Shown here piece by piece: positions 1 to 7,585 of a DNA stretch of 11,060 nucleotides. Each line of letters begins with the position of its first letter. The first letter of the stretch is position 1. This DNA is from Syntrophaceae bacterium PtaB.Bin038 (GTDB taxonomy: Bacteria; Desulfobacterota; Syntrophia; Syntrophales; UBA2192): positions 1-11,060 of the forward strand of contig MVQS01000323.1 in NCBI GenBank assembly GCA_002067855.1, in the 5' to 3' direction. The notes under the pieces are model-generated. The model searched no databases. It worked only from the letters and a program-made list of their open reading frames with translations, and was not told the DNA's origin. A program made the translations under genes and the position numbers.

Positions 1-1
1 C

Positions 2-907
2 CGCGTCATCCACGACGTCCGTCCCGACGCGGTCACGATCGCAGAGGACGTCAGCGGCATGCCGGGACTGGCCGTCCCCGCGGCGCAGGGGGGCACGGGG
101 TTCGACTACCGCTTCGCCATGGGGGTGCCGGACACCTGGATCCGACTGTTGAAGGAATGTCCCGACGAGGACTGGCCCCTGGGCCACCTGTGGCACGAGC
201 TCAACAACCGGCGGCGCGACGAGAAGACGATCAGCTACTGCGAGTCCCACGACCAGGCCCTCGTGGGGGACAAGACGCTCATCTTCCGGATGATCGACTC
301 CGACATGTACACGGGCATGAGCGTCTTTACCGACAACATCCGCGTGGACCGCGGGGTGGCGCTGCACAAGATGATCCGCCTCGTGACGCTCGCCACGGCG
401 GGGCACGGCTATCTGAACTTCATGGGAAACGAGTTCGGCCATCCCGAGTGGATCGACTTCCCCCGGGCGGGCAACGGGTGGTCCTACCGGTACGCCAGGA
501 GGCAGTGGAGCCTTGCGGACAACGAGACCCTGCGCTACGGCCGCCTTGCCCGGTTCGATGCCGACATGATCGGGCTCGCGAAGCGGGCGAACCTGCTGGG
601 GTCGGGGGATCCCCGTCTGCTCCACGAGCACGGCGAGACCAAGATCCTCGCCTTCGAGAGGGCGGGGCATGTCTTTGTCTTCAACTTCCACCCGTCGAGG
701 TCCTACGACGGCTACCGCATCGACGCGCCGCCGGGCACGTACCGGCTCGTCCTCGACAGCGACGCGGAGATCTACGGCGGCCACGGGCGGCTGGAGCCCG
801 ACCAGGTCCATTTCACGCAACCCGAGGGGCAGGGGACCGGCGTCCGCCATCTGCTGAGCCTCTACCTCCCCACGCGCACGGCCCTCGCGCTTCGACGATC
901 CGATTGA
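2..907 (+). CDS. glgB: 1,4-alpha-glucan branching enzyme, eukaryote-like GH13_8 type, C-terminal part (5' end outside window)
   Basis: Branching enzyme cuts an alpha-1,4-glucan chain and rejoins it through an alpha-1,6 bond in glycogen synthesis; it is cytosolic. The frame is open from base 2 to TGA at 905-907, so 301 C-terminal residues are visible and the N-terminal CBM48 domain and the nucleophile Asp are off the left edge. Visible residues 14-20 read AEDVSGM, whose Glu (codon 44-46) is the predicted general acid/base. ESHDQALVGDK follows near residue 81 and carries the transition-state His-Asp. NFMGNEFGHPEWIDFPR and SYRYARRQWSL come next. The last ~90 residues form the all-beta C-terminal domain (FVFNFHPSRSYDGYR, LDSDAEIYGGHGR). 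From memory these blocks match animal, plant and fungal branching enzymes (GH13_8) far better than E. coli-type GlgB (GH13_9). It is the only plus-strand gene and converges on the antiporter genes. An ATG at 59 is internal, not the start. Confidence 0.95.
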   Translation, partial: RVIHDVRPDAVTIAEDVSGMPGLAVPAAQGGTGFDYRFAMGVPDTWIRLLKECPDEDWPLGHLWHELNNRRRDEKTISYCESHDQALVGDKTLIFRMIDSDMYTGMSVFTDNIRVDRGVALHKMIRLVTLATAGHGYLNFMGNEFGHPEWIDFPRAGNGWSYRYARRQWSLADNETLRYGRLARFDADMIGLAKRANLLGSGDPRLLHEHGETKILAFERAGHVFVFNFHPSRSYDGYRIDAPPGTYRLVLDSDAEIYGGHGRLEPDQVHFTQPEGQGTGVRHLLSLYLPTRTALALRRSD

Positions 908-1092
908 CCGCGGGCCTCCCTCCCGTTTCGCCGCGTATTTCATGACGGGTTCGAGTCCGGTGCCGCGGACGTCGCAGGGCCCCGGCGCCCCTGACTCCGC
1001 GGGGCGGCCGACTCGATGCCGCCTTCACACCGGGCGGCACCCCGGGGTGCGTGAGCCGACGCCCAGGATGACGGCTGCGATGAAGAGAGGGT
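908..1092. other. Convergent intergenic spacer with GC palindromes
   Basis: This lies between the stops of glgB (+) and antiporter 1 (-). It contains the perfect 14-base palindrome GCACCCCGGGGTGC at 1037-1050. A weaker hairpin has arms CGCCCC (986-991) and GGGGCG (1001-1006) around a 9-base loop. Either could help end transcription from both sides, but neither is followed by a T-tract, so a terminator call is weak. GGTTCGAGTCC at 948-958 matches the T-arm of a tRNA, but no D-arm or anticodon arm is present. No protein-coding gene is supported here. Confidence 0.4.
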
Positions 1093-3075
1093 TCAGATCC
1101 GCTTCTCCCGGAAGAGATCCTCCACCATGGCGATCCGGTCGGGCTGGCCGACGACGAAGAGCAGGTCCTGTGCCTCGAAGCGGATATCAGGATCCGGGAT
1201 CGTCTGCACCTCGTTGCTCTTCCGGACGGCCAGCAGGGTGACGCCGTACTTCTTGCGCATCTGCGTCTCCGCCAGGGTTTTCCCGACGGCCTCGGAGCGG
1301 GCGTGGACGCGGAAGGACCGGATTTCCACGTCCGGCAGGCAGGCCTCGATGCTGGGACACGCCGTCGCCTCCCGGGAAAGGCTGCGCAACATTTCGTAGC
1401 CTCCCGCGCGGATCTCCTCGGCGAACCTCTCGATCTCGTCCTTCGGCACCATGTAGGTGGTCATCAGGCGGCTGAAGATCTCCACGGAGGTTTCGAACTC
1501 CTCGGGGATGACCTCGTTGGCGCCGAGATCCTTGAGCGGCTGGATCTCCTGGATGAAGCGCGTCCGAACGATGATGTAGGCCTTCGGGTTGAGCCTCCGG
1601 GACAGCTCCGTGATCCGGCGCGTGGCCGCCGCGTCGTTGATCACGACGGCAAGCGACCGGGCGCGGCAGATGTTGACGTGCTGCAGGATGGCCTCCTGCG
1701 TCGCGTCGCCGTAGTGGATGGGCTCGCCCTTAGACCGCTCCTCGCGCACGACGTCGGGATTCATCTCGATGACGGCGTAGGGAATTCCCATCGCCTTTGC
1801 CGCCCGCGCCAGGTTGCGCCCGTTGAAGCCGAACCCGACGATGACGAGGTGATCTTTCGCGCGGACCCTCCTTGCGCCCTCCATGTGGAATTTTCCTCTC
1901 TTCAGGCGCCGGGAGACCGGCAGGCGGGAAAGTGCCTCGGAGAGGCGCGGTGAGCCGCGGAAGATGAAGGGGGTGGCCATCATGGTGAGCACCGAGATGG
2001 CGAGGAATTCCTGGTACCGGTTCCCGGTGAAGACGGCGTACTTGTTGCCCGCCTCGGCCAGGATGAAGGAGAACTCGCCGATCTGGCACAGGGCCAGCCC
2101 GACGAGCAGGGAGGTCCGGAGGGGAAGTCCGACGATCAGGGCCGCCGCCGTCGCGATCAGGGCCTTGACGAGGAGGATCCCGGAGGTCATCCATGCGACC
2201 CGGACGGGGTTCTCGGCAAGGAAGCCGAGATCGAGAAGCATGCCGATGGAAACGAAGAAGAAGCCGGCGAAGACGTCCCGGAAAGGCAGGATGTTGCCGA
2301 GGGCCTGGTGGCTGTACTCCGACTCGGAGATGACGAGCCCGGCCATGAACGCCCCCAGCGCGAGCGAAAGTCCCGCCGTCTGCGTCAGCCAGGCCACGGC
2401 GAGGCCGATCATGACGATGGCGAGCAGGAACAGCTCCCGGCTGCGGGTCTGGGTCACCTTCAGGAGGGTCCAGGGGACGACCCACTTCGCGGCGATGACG
2501 ATGAGGACGATGACCCCGATCTCCTCGGCGACGAGTTGCAGAATCGATTCCGGGCTTTCCTGGGCCGCGCCGCCCAGCAGCGGCAGGATGAGCATCATGG
2601 GCACGATGATGAGATCCTGGAAGATGAGGATCCCGAGGGTGCTCGTGCCCTGCGGCGTATCGATCTCGGCACGGTCCTGCAGGAGCTTCATGACGATGGC
2701 GGTGCTGCTGAGGGCCGTCAGGAACCCGATGAGGATCGCCTCCCCGGGCGGCTGGCCGAGGAAATGGGCGACGGCCGTTGCGGTGAACAGGGTCAGGAGG
2801 ACCTGGAGGGACCCCCCCAGGAGGGCGGTCCGGCGGAGTTGCAGGAGGTTGCGAAAGGAAAATTCCAGGCCGATGGTGAATAGCAGCGCGACAATGCCCA
2901 GCTCGGCCAGGATCCGCACGGCCTCGATCTGCCGGACGAGGCCGAACCCGTAGGGGCCCGCCACGATGCCCGTCAGCAGGTAGCCGACGATGACGGGGAT
3001 CCCCACCCGGTGACAAAGGTAGAGCACGACGGCGGATAGCCCGATGATGAGGAGGATGTCGCCCAGAAACGGCAT
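1093..3075 (-). CDS. KefB/KefC-type CPA2 monovalent cation:proton antiporter with RCK_N and RCK_C (paralog 1)
   Basis: Predicted 660-residue inner-membrane antiporter exchanging K+ or Na+ for H+. Residues 1-~380 are a 12-13 helix CPA2 membrane domain. The ion-site pair is Gln153-Asp154 in FQDLIIVP, and SSTAIVMK (123-130) and QIGEFSF (331-337) are typical of the family. Residues ~408-520 are an RCK_N Rossmann fold: VGFGFNG gives GxGxxG at 414/416/419, Glu437 ends beta-2, and HYGDAT is at 454-459. Residues ~583-655 form one RCK_C. A linker carries Cys573 and Cys579. I place the start at ATG 3073-3075 because AAAGG lies 8 bases upstream and the numbering then matches paralog 2 residue for residue. 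The frame stays open to an ATG at 3186, but that extension is Arg/Pro-rich and would precede the first helix. No clear promoter is seen in the 152-base gap upstream. No KefF/KefG-type ancillary oxidoreductase is in the window. K+ versus Na+ specificity cannot be read from the sequence. Confidence 0.93.
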   Translation of the reverse strand: MPFLGDILLIIGLSAVVLYLCHRVGIPVIVGYLLTGIVAGPYGFGLVRQIEAVRILAELGIVALLFTIGLEFSFRNLLQLRRTALLGGSLQVLLTLFTATAVAHFLGQPPGEAILIGFLTALSSTAIVMKLLQDRAEIDTPQGTSTLGILIFQDLIIVPMMLILPLLGGAAQESPESILQLVAEEIGVIVLIVIAAKWVVPWTLLKVTQTRSRELFLLAIVMIGLAVAWLTQTAGLSLALGAFMAGLVISESEYSHQALGNILPFRDVFAGFFFVSIGMLLDLGFLAENPVRVAWMTSGILLVKALIATAAALIVGLPLRTSLLVGLALCQIGEFSFILAEAGNKYAVFTGNRYQEFLAISVLTMMATPFIFRGSPRLSEALSRLPVSRRLKRGKFHMEGARRVRAKDHLVIVGFGFNGRNLARAAKAMGIPYAVIEMNPDVVREERSKGEPIHYGDATQEAILQHVNICRARSLAVVINDAAATRRITELSRRLNPKAYIIVRTRFIQEIQPLKDLGANEVIPEEFETSVEIFSRLMTTYMVPKDEIERFAEEIRAGGYEMLRSLSREATACPSIEACLPDVEIRSFRVHARSEAVGKTLAETQMRKKYGVTLLAVRKSNEVQTIPDPDIRFEAQDLLFVVGQPDRIAMVEDLFREKRI

Positions 3076-3135
3076 GCCACAGGCCTTTTGCCGGTGAGAG
3101 GGTTTCCGCGCCCGGCCGGCAGGCAGCGGCCGGCG

Positions 3136-3180
3136 CCAAAAGAGAAGGGCCGCCCTTGCCGTTCGGACAGACGGCGGCCC
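3136..3180 (-). terminator. Probable intrinsic terminator after antiporter paralog 2
   Basis: Read on the minus strand, an 8-bp GC stem (GGGCCGCC at 3180-3173 with GGCGGCCC at 3154-3147) around an 18-base loop begins 47 bases past the TAA of antiporter 2. TTCTCTTTTGG follows at 3146-3136. The stem and T-rich tail have the right order for a minus-strand terminator. The loop is longer than ideal and the tail is broken by two C residues. A further GCCGGC/GCCGGC hairpin (3115-3134) lies just downstream, in the leader of antiporter 1. Confidence 0.5.
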
Positions 3181-3227
3181 GACCACCCGGGCGAACCTTC
3201 GGAGTCGATTATGAACTCGTGATCAGT

Positions 3228-5261
3228 TTAGGCGTTTTCCGATTCGCCTTCAACCCTTTTCCGCTTCGACCGGAAACTCTTCCCCACGGGTCCGCGCAGG
3301 AGCGCCTCGAGATCCGCAATCTTCGCGGGCGGGCCGACGATGAAGAGGATGTCCTCCGGCTCGAGTGCCAGGTCCGCCGGCGGAATGGAAATAATGTCCC
3401 CTTCCCGCCTGACGGCAAGGACGGTGACGCCGAAGGTCTTGCCCAGTTCCGCCCCGGCGATGGTTTTCCCTGCAAGGGCCGATTCCTCGTGGACGCGGAC
3501 CGAGCGAAGGTCCATGTCCGGAAGGCAGGCCCCGAGGTGCGGGCACGACGTGGCATGTTTCGAGAGGTTCCGGAACATGGCGTACCCGTCCGCGCGGATA
3601 TCCTCCACGAAGCGGTGGATCTCCTCCTCGGGCAGGAGGTACCTGGAGAGAATCCGGCTGAAGATCTCCACGGAGGTCTCGAATTCCTCGGAAACGACCT
3701 CATTCGCTCCCAGATCCATGAGGGGCCCGATCTCCTGGATGAACCTCGTCCGTGCGACGATGTAGAGCCTGTCGTTGAGGCTGCGCGCAAGATCGGTGAT
3801 GCGGCGGGTCGCCGCGGCGTCGCTGATGACGACCACCAGAATCCGGGCCTGGCGGATGTTGACGTGCTTCAGGATGGCCTCGTGGGTCGCGTCGCCGTAA
3901 TGGATCGGCTCGTCTTTATGCCGGAACTCCCGGACCAGGTCCGCGTTCATGTCCAGGACGGCGTAGGGGATCTTCGCCTCTCGGGCGGCCCGTGCGATGT
4001 TTTGCCCGTAGATGCCGAAGCCGACGATGATCAGGTGGTCCTTCTCGTGAACCCGCTTTCCGCCTACCGTGGGAAGGCTGCCGCGCTTGAGGCGGCGTGG
4101 CAGCGGCAGGCGGCCGACGAACTCCGCCGCGGGGTGGGCGAACCGGAACAGAAACGGCGAGGCCATCATCGTCAGCACCGAATAGGCCAGAAACTCCTGG
4201 TTCAGTTCCTGCGACAGCAGTCCATACTTTCTGCCCGCCTCGGCCAGGATGAAGGAAAACTCGCCGATCTGGCCGAGCGTGAGGCCCGCCAGCGCGGCCA
4301 CGCGGATCGGAAGCCCCACGAACAGAACGGCCGCCCCGGCGGCAAGGCTCTTGAGGAGCATGATGCCGGCGGCCAGAAACGAGATGTAGACCGGATGCTC
4401 CGCGAGAAACCGGAGGTCCAGGAGCATCCCCACGGAGACGAAGAAAAAGCTCGCGAAGATGTCACGGAAGGGCACGATGTTGCCCATGGCCTGGTGGCTG
4501 TACTCGGATTCGGAGATGACGAGGCCCGCCAGGAAGGCCCCGACGGCGAGCGAGAGCCCTGCGACATGGGTAAGCCAGGCTACGGCCAGCCCGATCAGCA
4601 CAATCGTGAGAAGGAAGAGTTCGCGGCTTCCCGTCCGGGTGACCGTGAAGAGAGTCCAGGGAACGACCCACTTTGCTGCAACGACCAGGGCCAGGATGAC
4701 GCCGATCTCCTTGCCCAGCAGGATGAGCAGGTCATCGGCCGATCCCTCGACGCCCCCCGCGAGAAAGGGAAGCAGCAGCATCATGGGCACGACGATCAGA
4801 TCCTGGTAGATGAGGATGCCCAGGGCGCTGCCCCCGTGGGGCGTTTCCACCTCGGCGCGCTCCTGCAGGAGTTTCATGACGATGGCGGTGCTGCTCAGGG
4901 CCGTCAGGAAGCCGATGAAGATCGCCTGCCCCGGCGGCCGCCCGAGGCCGTGGGAAATGGCCGCCGCCACGAGGAGAGTCAGCAACACCTGCAGGGTACC
5001 GCCCAGCAGGGCCGTCCGCCTGAGCTGAACGAGATTGCGAAAGGAAAACTCCAGGCCGATCGTGAAGAGCAGGGCCACCACCCCGATCTCGGCGAGCATC
5101 ATCACGGCCTCCAGGTTGCCGACCAGCTTGAACCCGTAGGGGCCGGTGAGCAGGCCCGTCAGCAGATACCCGACGATGGCGGGCAGCTTGATCCGGTGGC
5201 ACAGGTAGAGAACGACCGTGGATAGACCGATGATGACGACGATGTCATTGAGAAAAAACAT
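3228..5261 (-). CDS. KefB/KefC-type CPA2 monovalent cation:proton antiporter with RCK_N and RCK_C (paralog 2)
   Basis: Predicted 677-residue inner-membrane cation:proton antiporter, a tandem paralog of the gene at 1093-3075. The two align from residue 1 to 660 with no insertion or deletion and about 431 identical positions by hand count. The domain order is the same: CPA2 membrane domain (~1-380) with Gln153-Asp154 in YQDLIVVP, a conserved Lys304, and QIGEFSF at 331-337; RCK_N (~408-520) with VGFGIYG (414/416/419) and Asp437; the same HYGDAT at 454-459; then Cys573 and Cys579; then RCK_C (~583-655). It differs by a charged 17-residue tail beginning KSFRSKRKR. The ATG at 5259-5261 is preceded by GGAG 7 bases upstream, a good ribosome site. 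A sigma70-like promoter with an overlapping palindrome lies about 60 bases upstream, and a terminator-like hairpin follows the stop, so it may be transcribed alone. An acidic residue at the end of beta-2 favours NAD(H) over NADP(H) in RCK_N; that is inference. Confidence 0.94.
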   Translation of the reverse strand: MFFLNDIVVIIGLSTVVLYLCHRIKLPAIVGYLLTGLLTGPYGFKLVGNLEAVMMLAEIGVVALLFTIGLEFSFRNLVQLRRTALLGGTLQVLLTLLVAAAISHGLGRPPGQAIFIGFLTALSSTAIVMKLLQERAEVETPHGGSALGILIYQDLIVVPMMLLLPFLAGGVEGSADDLLILLGKEIGVILALVVAAKWVVPWTLFTVTRTGSRELFLLTIVLIGLAVAWLTHVAGLSLAVGAFLAGLVISESEYSHQAMGNIVPFRDIFASFFFVSVGMLLDLRFLAEHPVYISFLAAGIMLLKSLAAGAAVLFVGLPIRVAALAGLTLGQIGEFSFILAEAGRKYGLLSQELNQEFLAYSVLTMMASPFLFRFAHPAAEFVGRLPLPRRLKRGSLPTVGGKRVHEKDHLIIVGFGIYGQNIARAAREAKIPYAVLDMNADLVREFRHKDEPIHYGDATHEAILKHVNIRQARILVVVISDAAATRRITDLARSLNDRLYIVARTRFIQEIGPLMDLGANEVVSEEFETSVEIFSRILSRYLLPEEEIHRFVEDIRADGYAMFRNLSKHATSCPHLGACLPDMDLRSVRVHEESALAGKTIAGAELGKTFGVTVLAVRREGDIISIPPADLALEPEDILFIVGPPAKIADLEALLRGPVGKSFRSKRKRVEGESENA

Positions 5262-5320
5262 GCCGATTCTCCGTCCCGATCCTCGCCCGCACGCCCCGGG
5301 GCCGTTTCAGAGTTTGCCGG

Positions 5321-5349
5321 AGTGTAGACGGTTTCCGTTTCGAAAACAA
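5321..5349 (-). promoter_or_regulatory. Sigma70-like promoter for antiporter paralog 2
   Basis: On the minus strand TTGTTT (5349-5344) and TACACT (5326-5321) are separated by exactly 17 bases. TACACT matches the -10 consensus at 4 of 6 positions and TTGTTT keeps the TTG of the -35. Transcription would start near 5314 and give a leader of about 50 bases before the ATG. The AT-rich patch stands out in GC-rich surroundings. Confidence 0.5.
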
Positions 5350-5358
5350 CCGTTTTCG
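5341..5358. promoter_or_regulatory. Palindrome overlapping the -35, possible operator
   Basis: CGAAAAC-N4-GTTTTCG is a perfect 7-base inverted repeat that covers the -35 hexamer of the promoter just described. A related half-site, CCGTTTCG (5335-5342), recurs as CCGTTTTCG (5350-5358). The position suits a repressor or activator site. As a hairpin it would lack a T-tract on the minus strand, so an upstream terminator is less likely. Confidence 0.35.
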
Positions 5359-5389
5359 GGCATCGCGGAAGCACTGCGGGACGGCGGTC

Positions 5390-7546
5390 CTACAGGGGAC
5401 TCTTCCGTTTCAGTTCCTCCACGTTGTCGTGGAGCCCGATCACGATGAGCGTATCGCCGTCTTGAACCGTTTCGAGGGGACCGGGGCTGACGATCTTCTC
5501 TCCGTCGCGGCGGATCCCGATCACCGTCGCGCCGTGCGCCTGTCGAAATCGGGCTTCTGCCAGGGTCAGCCCGGCAAGCGGGGAGTGCCGTCCGACGTCG
5601 ATTTCCGCAATGGAGAATCGGCCGGGGCCGTCCTCGCCGTCCGGCTCCTGCCGCTCGCCGAGCAGACGTTCGGCATGCCGGAGGTCATCCGGTGTGCCCA
5701 TGAGCAGGAGCCGGTCGTTCGGGAACACCTGCACATCGGGCGTGGGCTCGAACTGCACACGCCCGGCCCGGCTCAGGGCGAGGATCGAAACCCCGGTCTG
5801 GGGTCGCAGCGGGATGTCTCGGATGAGGCAGCCGGTAAAGACGGATCCCGACCGCAGGCGGACTTCACGAAAGGCGATCGGCCAGTCGACCACCTCGGGC
5901 AACAGGTGCGCCGTGTCCGTCAGGTTGTCGGCCGCCTGTTCCGCGGCATCGGCGAAGGGCCGCAGAACGAGGTGGGCCCCGGCCTTCTGGTAGAGGCGGG
6001 CCTCTTCCTCGTTGCGGGCCGTGAGGGCGACTTTCCCGCGAAAATTTCGCTGCTGGAGGAGCCGGAGGATCGGCAGGTTCAGCTCCGGGCCGCGGACCGT
6101 GCTGACCACCCACCGGGCATGCCCGAGCGGAAGCTGCTCGTGGATCTCGGGGTCCGCCATGTCGCCGTAGATCACGGGAATCCCTCGGGCCCGCCACGCC
6201 TCGAGGACCCGGGGGTCGAAATCGACGCCGAGGACGCTTTTCTTCCGCTCGAGAAGATGCTCCGCCAGGCCGCCTCCGTAGTTTCCCAGCCCGACGAGGA
6301 TCAACTCACCGGGCAGCAGGAATGCGGGGGCGTCGCACGATGTCTCGCGGAAGGGGACACGCCGCTCGAAGACCTTCAGGAACCGGGATAGGTGACGGTA
6401 CAGCCATCCCGAGTAGAGGATCATGTAGGTGGACGCAAAGATGGTGACGACCCCCACGAGGGTGATCAACCCCATGATCTCCGGCGTGATGTGGCCGAGG
6501 CTCATGCCCAGTGCCGCGACGATGAGCGAGAACTCGCTGATCTGCGCTACCGTCAGTCCGGCAAGGAACCCCGTGCGGCGCCGGTAGCCCATGGCACCCA
6601 TGATCGCCATGACGATGAGCGGGTTGCCGATCAGAACGAACAGCGCGAACACGATGGAGGGGCCGACCTGTGCTCCCACGGCGGACCAGTCGAGGCGGGC
6701 CCCGAGGTCGATGAAAAAGAACAGCAGGAGAAAATCCCGCAAACTGACCAGGCGGGCGCCGATCGCGTCCCGGTAGGCGGTGGAGGCCAGCGAAACACCG
6801 GCCAGGAAGGCGCCCACTTCCTTGCTGAACCCGAGAAGCTCGCCGACCGTGCCCATGAGGACGGCCCAGCTGACGGCGAAGAGGATCATCAGCTCCTGGT
6901 GGCGCGCCAGCCGGTGAAGCGCGGGGGGCAGTACGTAGCGCATGAGCAGTCCCGTTGCCGCCAGCAGGCCTGCCGCCTTGGCCAGGATCTCGATCACCAC
7001 GAACAGGGTCGACTCGCCCGTGGTCAACCCTCTGCCCAATGTCGTCAGCCCCACCAGGGCGAGGATGGCCGCGATGTCCTGCACGATGAGAAAGCCGATG
7101 GCGATGCGGCCGTGGAGGGAATCGAGTTCCTGCTTGTCGGACAGCAGCTTCACGATGATGATGGTGCTCGAGAAGGTGAGGGCCACGGCCACGTAGGCGG
7201 CGCTCAGGGGGGGGATGCCGAGGGCGAGGGCAATGAAGAACCCGATGATCGCCGTGAAGACGATCTGCCCGAGTCCCGTCGCCAGGGCCACGGGACCGGT
7301 CGTGCGGATCAGGTTCAGGTCGAGCCGCAGTCCGACGATGAACAGCAGCAGCGCGATGCCGATGTGGGCGAACAGCTCGATCTGTTCGTAGCTCGCGATG
7401 ATCCCGAGAACCGAAGGCCCCGCCACGATCCCCGTGAACAGGAACGTGATGATCAGGGGTTGGCGGAGAATCAGCCCCGCTGCACCCGCGGCGGCGGCGA
7501 GAAAGAGAATGGCGGCGATTTCCTGAAAGGGGTTTCCCAGCAGCAT
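5390..7546 (-). CDS. CPA2 cation:proton antiporter with RCK_N and two RCK_C domains (antiporter 3)
   Basis: Predicted 718-residue inner-membrane antiporter, related to but clearly diverged from the two paralogs downstream. Residues 1-~390 are the CPA2 membrane domain: FTGIVAGPSVLG near 37-48, SSTIIIVKLL (126-135), the ion-site pair Gln156-Asp157 in VQDIAAI, and QISEFS (335-340). Residues ~413-530 are RCK_N, with VGLGNYG giving GxGxxG at 419/421/424, Asp442 ending beta-2, and YGDMADPEI at 460-468. Two RCK_C-like domains follow: ~562-628 (ending PNDRLLLMG) and ~645-710 (ending QDGDTLIVIG). They are joined by an acidic, Gly/Pro-containing linker at ~632-643. The conserved TM10 lysine of the paralogs is Asn308 here. 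The ATG at 7544-7546 opens directly into the first helix, with GGAG 10 bases upstream and a good promoter about 40 bases upstream. The protein probably regulates pH or K+/Na+ under nucleotide control; the transported ion is not identifiable. Confidence 0.92.
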   Translation of the reverse strand: MLLGNPFQEIAAILFLAAAAGAAGLILRQPLIITFLFTGIVAGPSVLGIIASYEQIELFAHIGIALLLFIVGLRLDLNLIRTTGPVALATGLGQIVFTAIIGFFIALALGIPPLSAAYVAVALTFSSTIIIVKLLSDKQELDSLHGRIAIGFLIVQDIAAILALVGLTTLGRGLTTGESTLFVVIEILAKAAGLLAATGLLMRYVLPPALHRLARHQELMILFAVSWAVLMGTVGELLGFSKEVGAFLAGVSLASTAYRDAIGARLVSLRDFLLLFFFIDLGARLDWSAVGAQVGPSIVFALFVLIGNPLIVMAIMGAMGYRRRTGFLAGLTVAQISEFSLIVAALGMSLGHITPEIMGLITLVGVVTIFASTYMILYSGWLYRHLSRFLKVFERRVPFRETSCDAPAFLLPGELILVGLGNYGGGLAEHLLERKKSVLGVDFDPRVLEAWRARGIPVIYGDMADPEIHEQLPLGHARWVVSTVRGPELNLPILRLLQQRNFRGKVALTARNEEEARLYQKAGAHLVLRPFADAAEQAADNLTDTAHLLPEVVDWPIAFREVRLRSGSVFTGCLIRDIPLRPQTGVSILALSRAGRVQFEPTPDVQVFPNDRLLLMGTPDDLRHAERLLGERQEPDGEDGPGRFSIAEIDVGRHSPLAGLTLAEARFRQAHGATVIGIRRDGEKIVSPGPLETVQDGDTLIVIGLHDNVEELKRKSPL

Positions 7547-7585
7547 GGCGGATGCTCTCCCGGATCCTCGACGGCGGCACCGTGC

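Noticed and set aside
908..969. Complete tRNA gene
   Set aside because: The span is only about 62 bases, has no D-arm or anticodon arm and no CCA. Only a T-arm-like match and possible acceptor pairing exist.
1730..3139. 469-codon Pro/Arg-rich frame on the minus strand
   Set aside because: It is a shifted-frame shadow of antiporter 1, which has full-length homology in its own frame. No frameshift is needed.
3076..3186. 37-codon N-terminal extension of antiporter 1
   Set aside because: It is Arg/Pro-rich, overlaps the terminator-like hairpin, and would break the exact residue-by-residue match with paralog 2.
3156..5225. 689-codon open frame on the plus strand
   Set aside because: It is antisense to antiporter paralog 2. 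The same charged, low-complexity composition and loss of any family motif mark it as a shadow frame.
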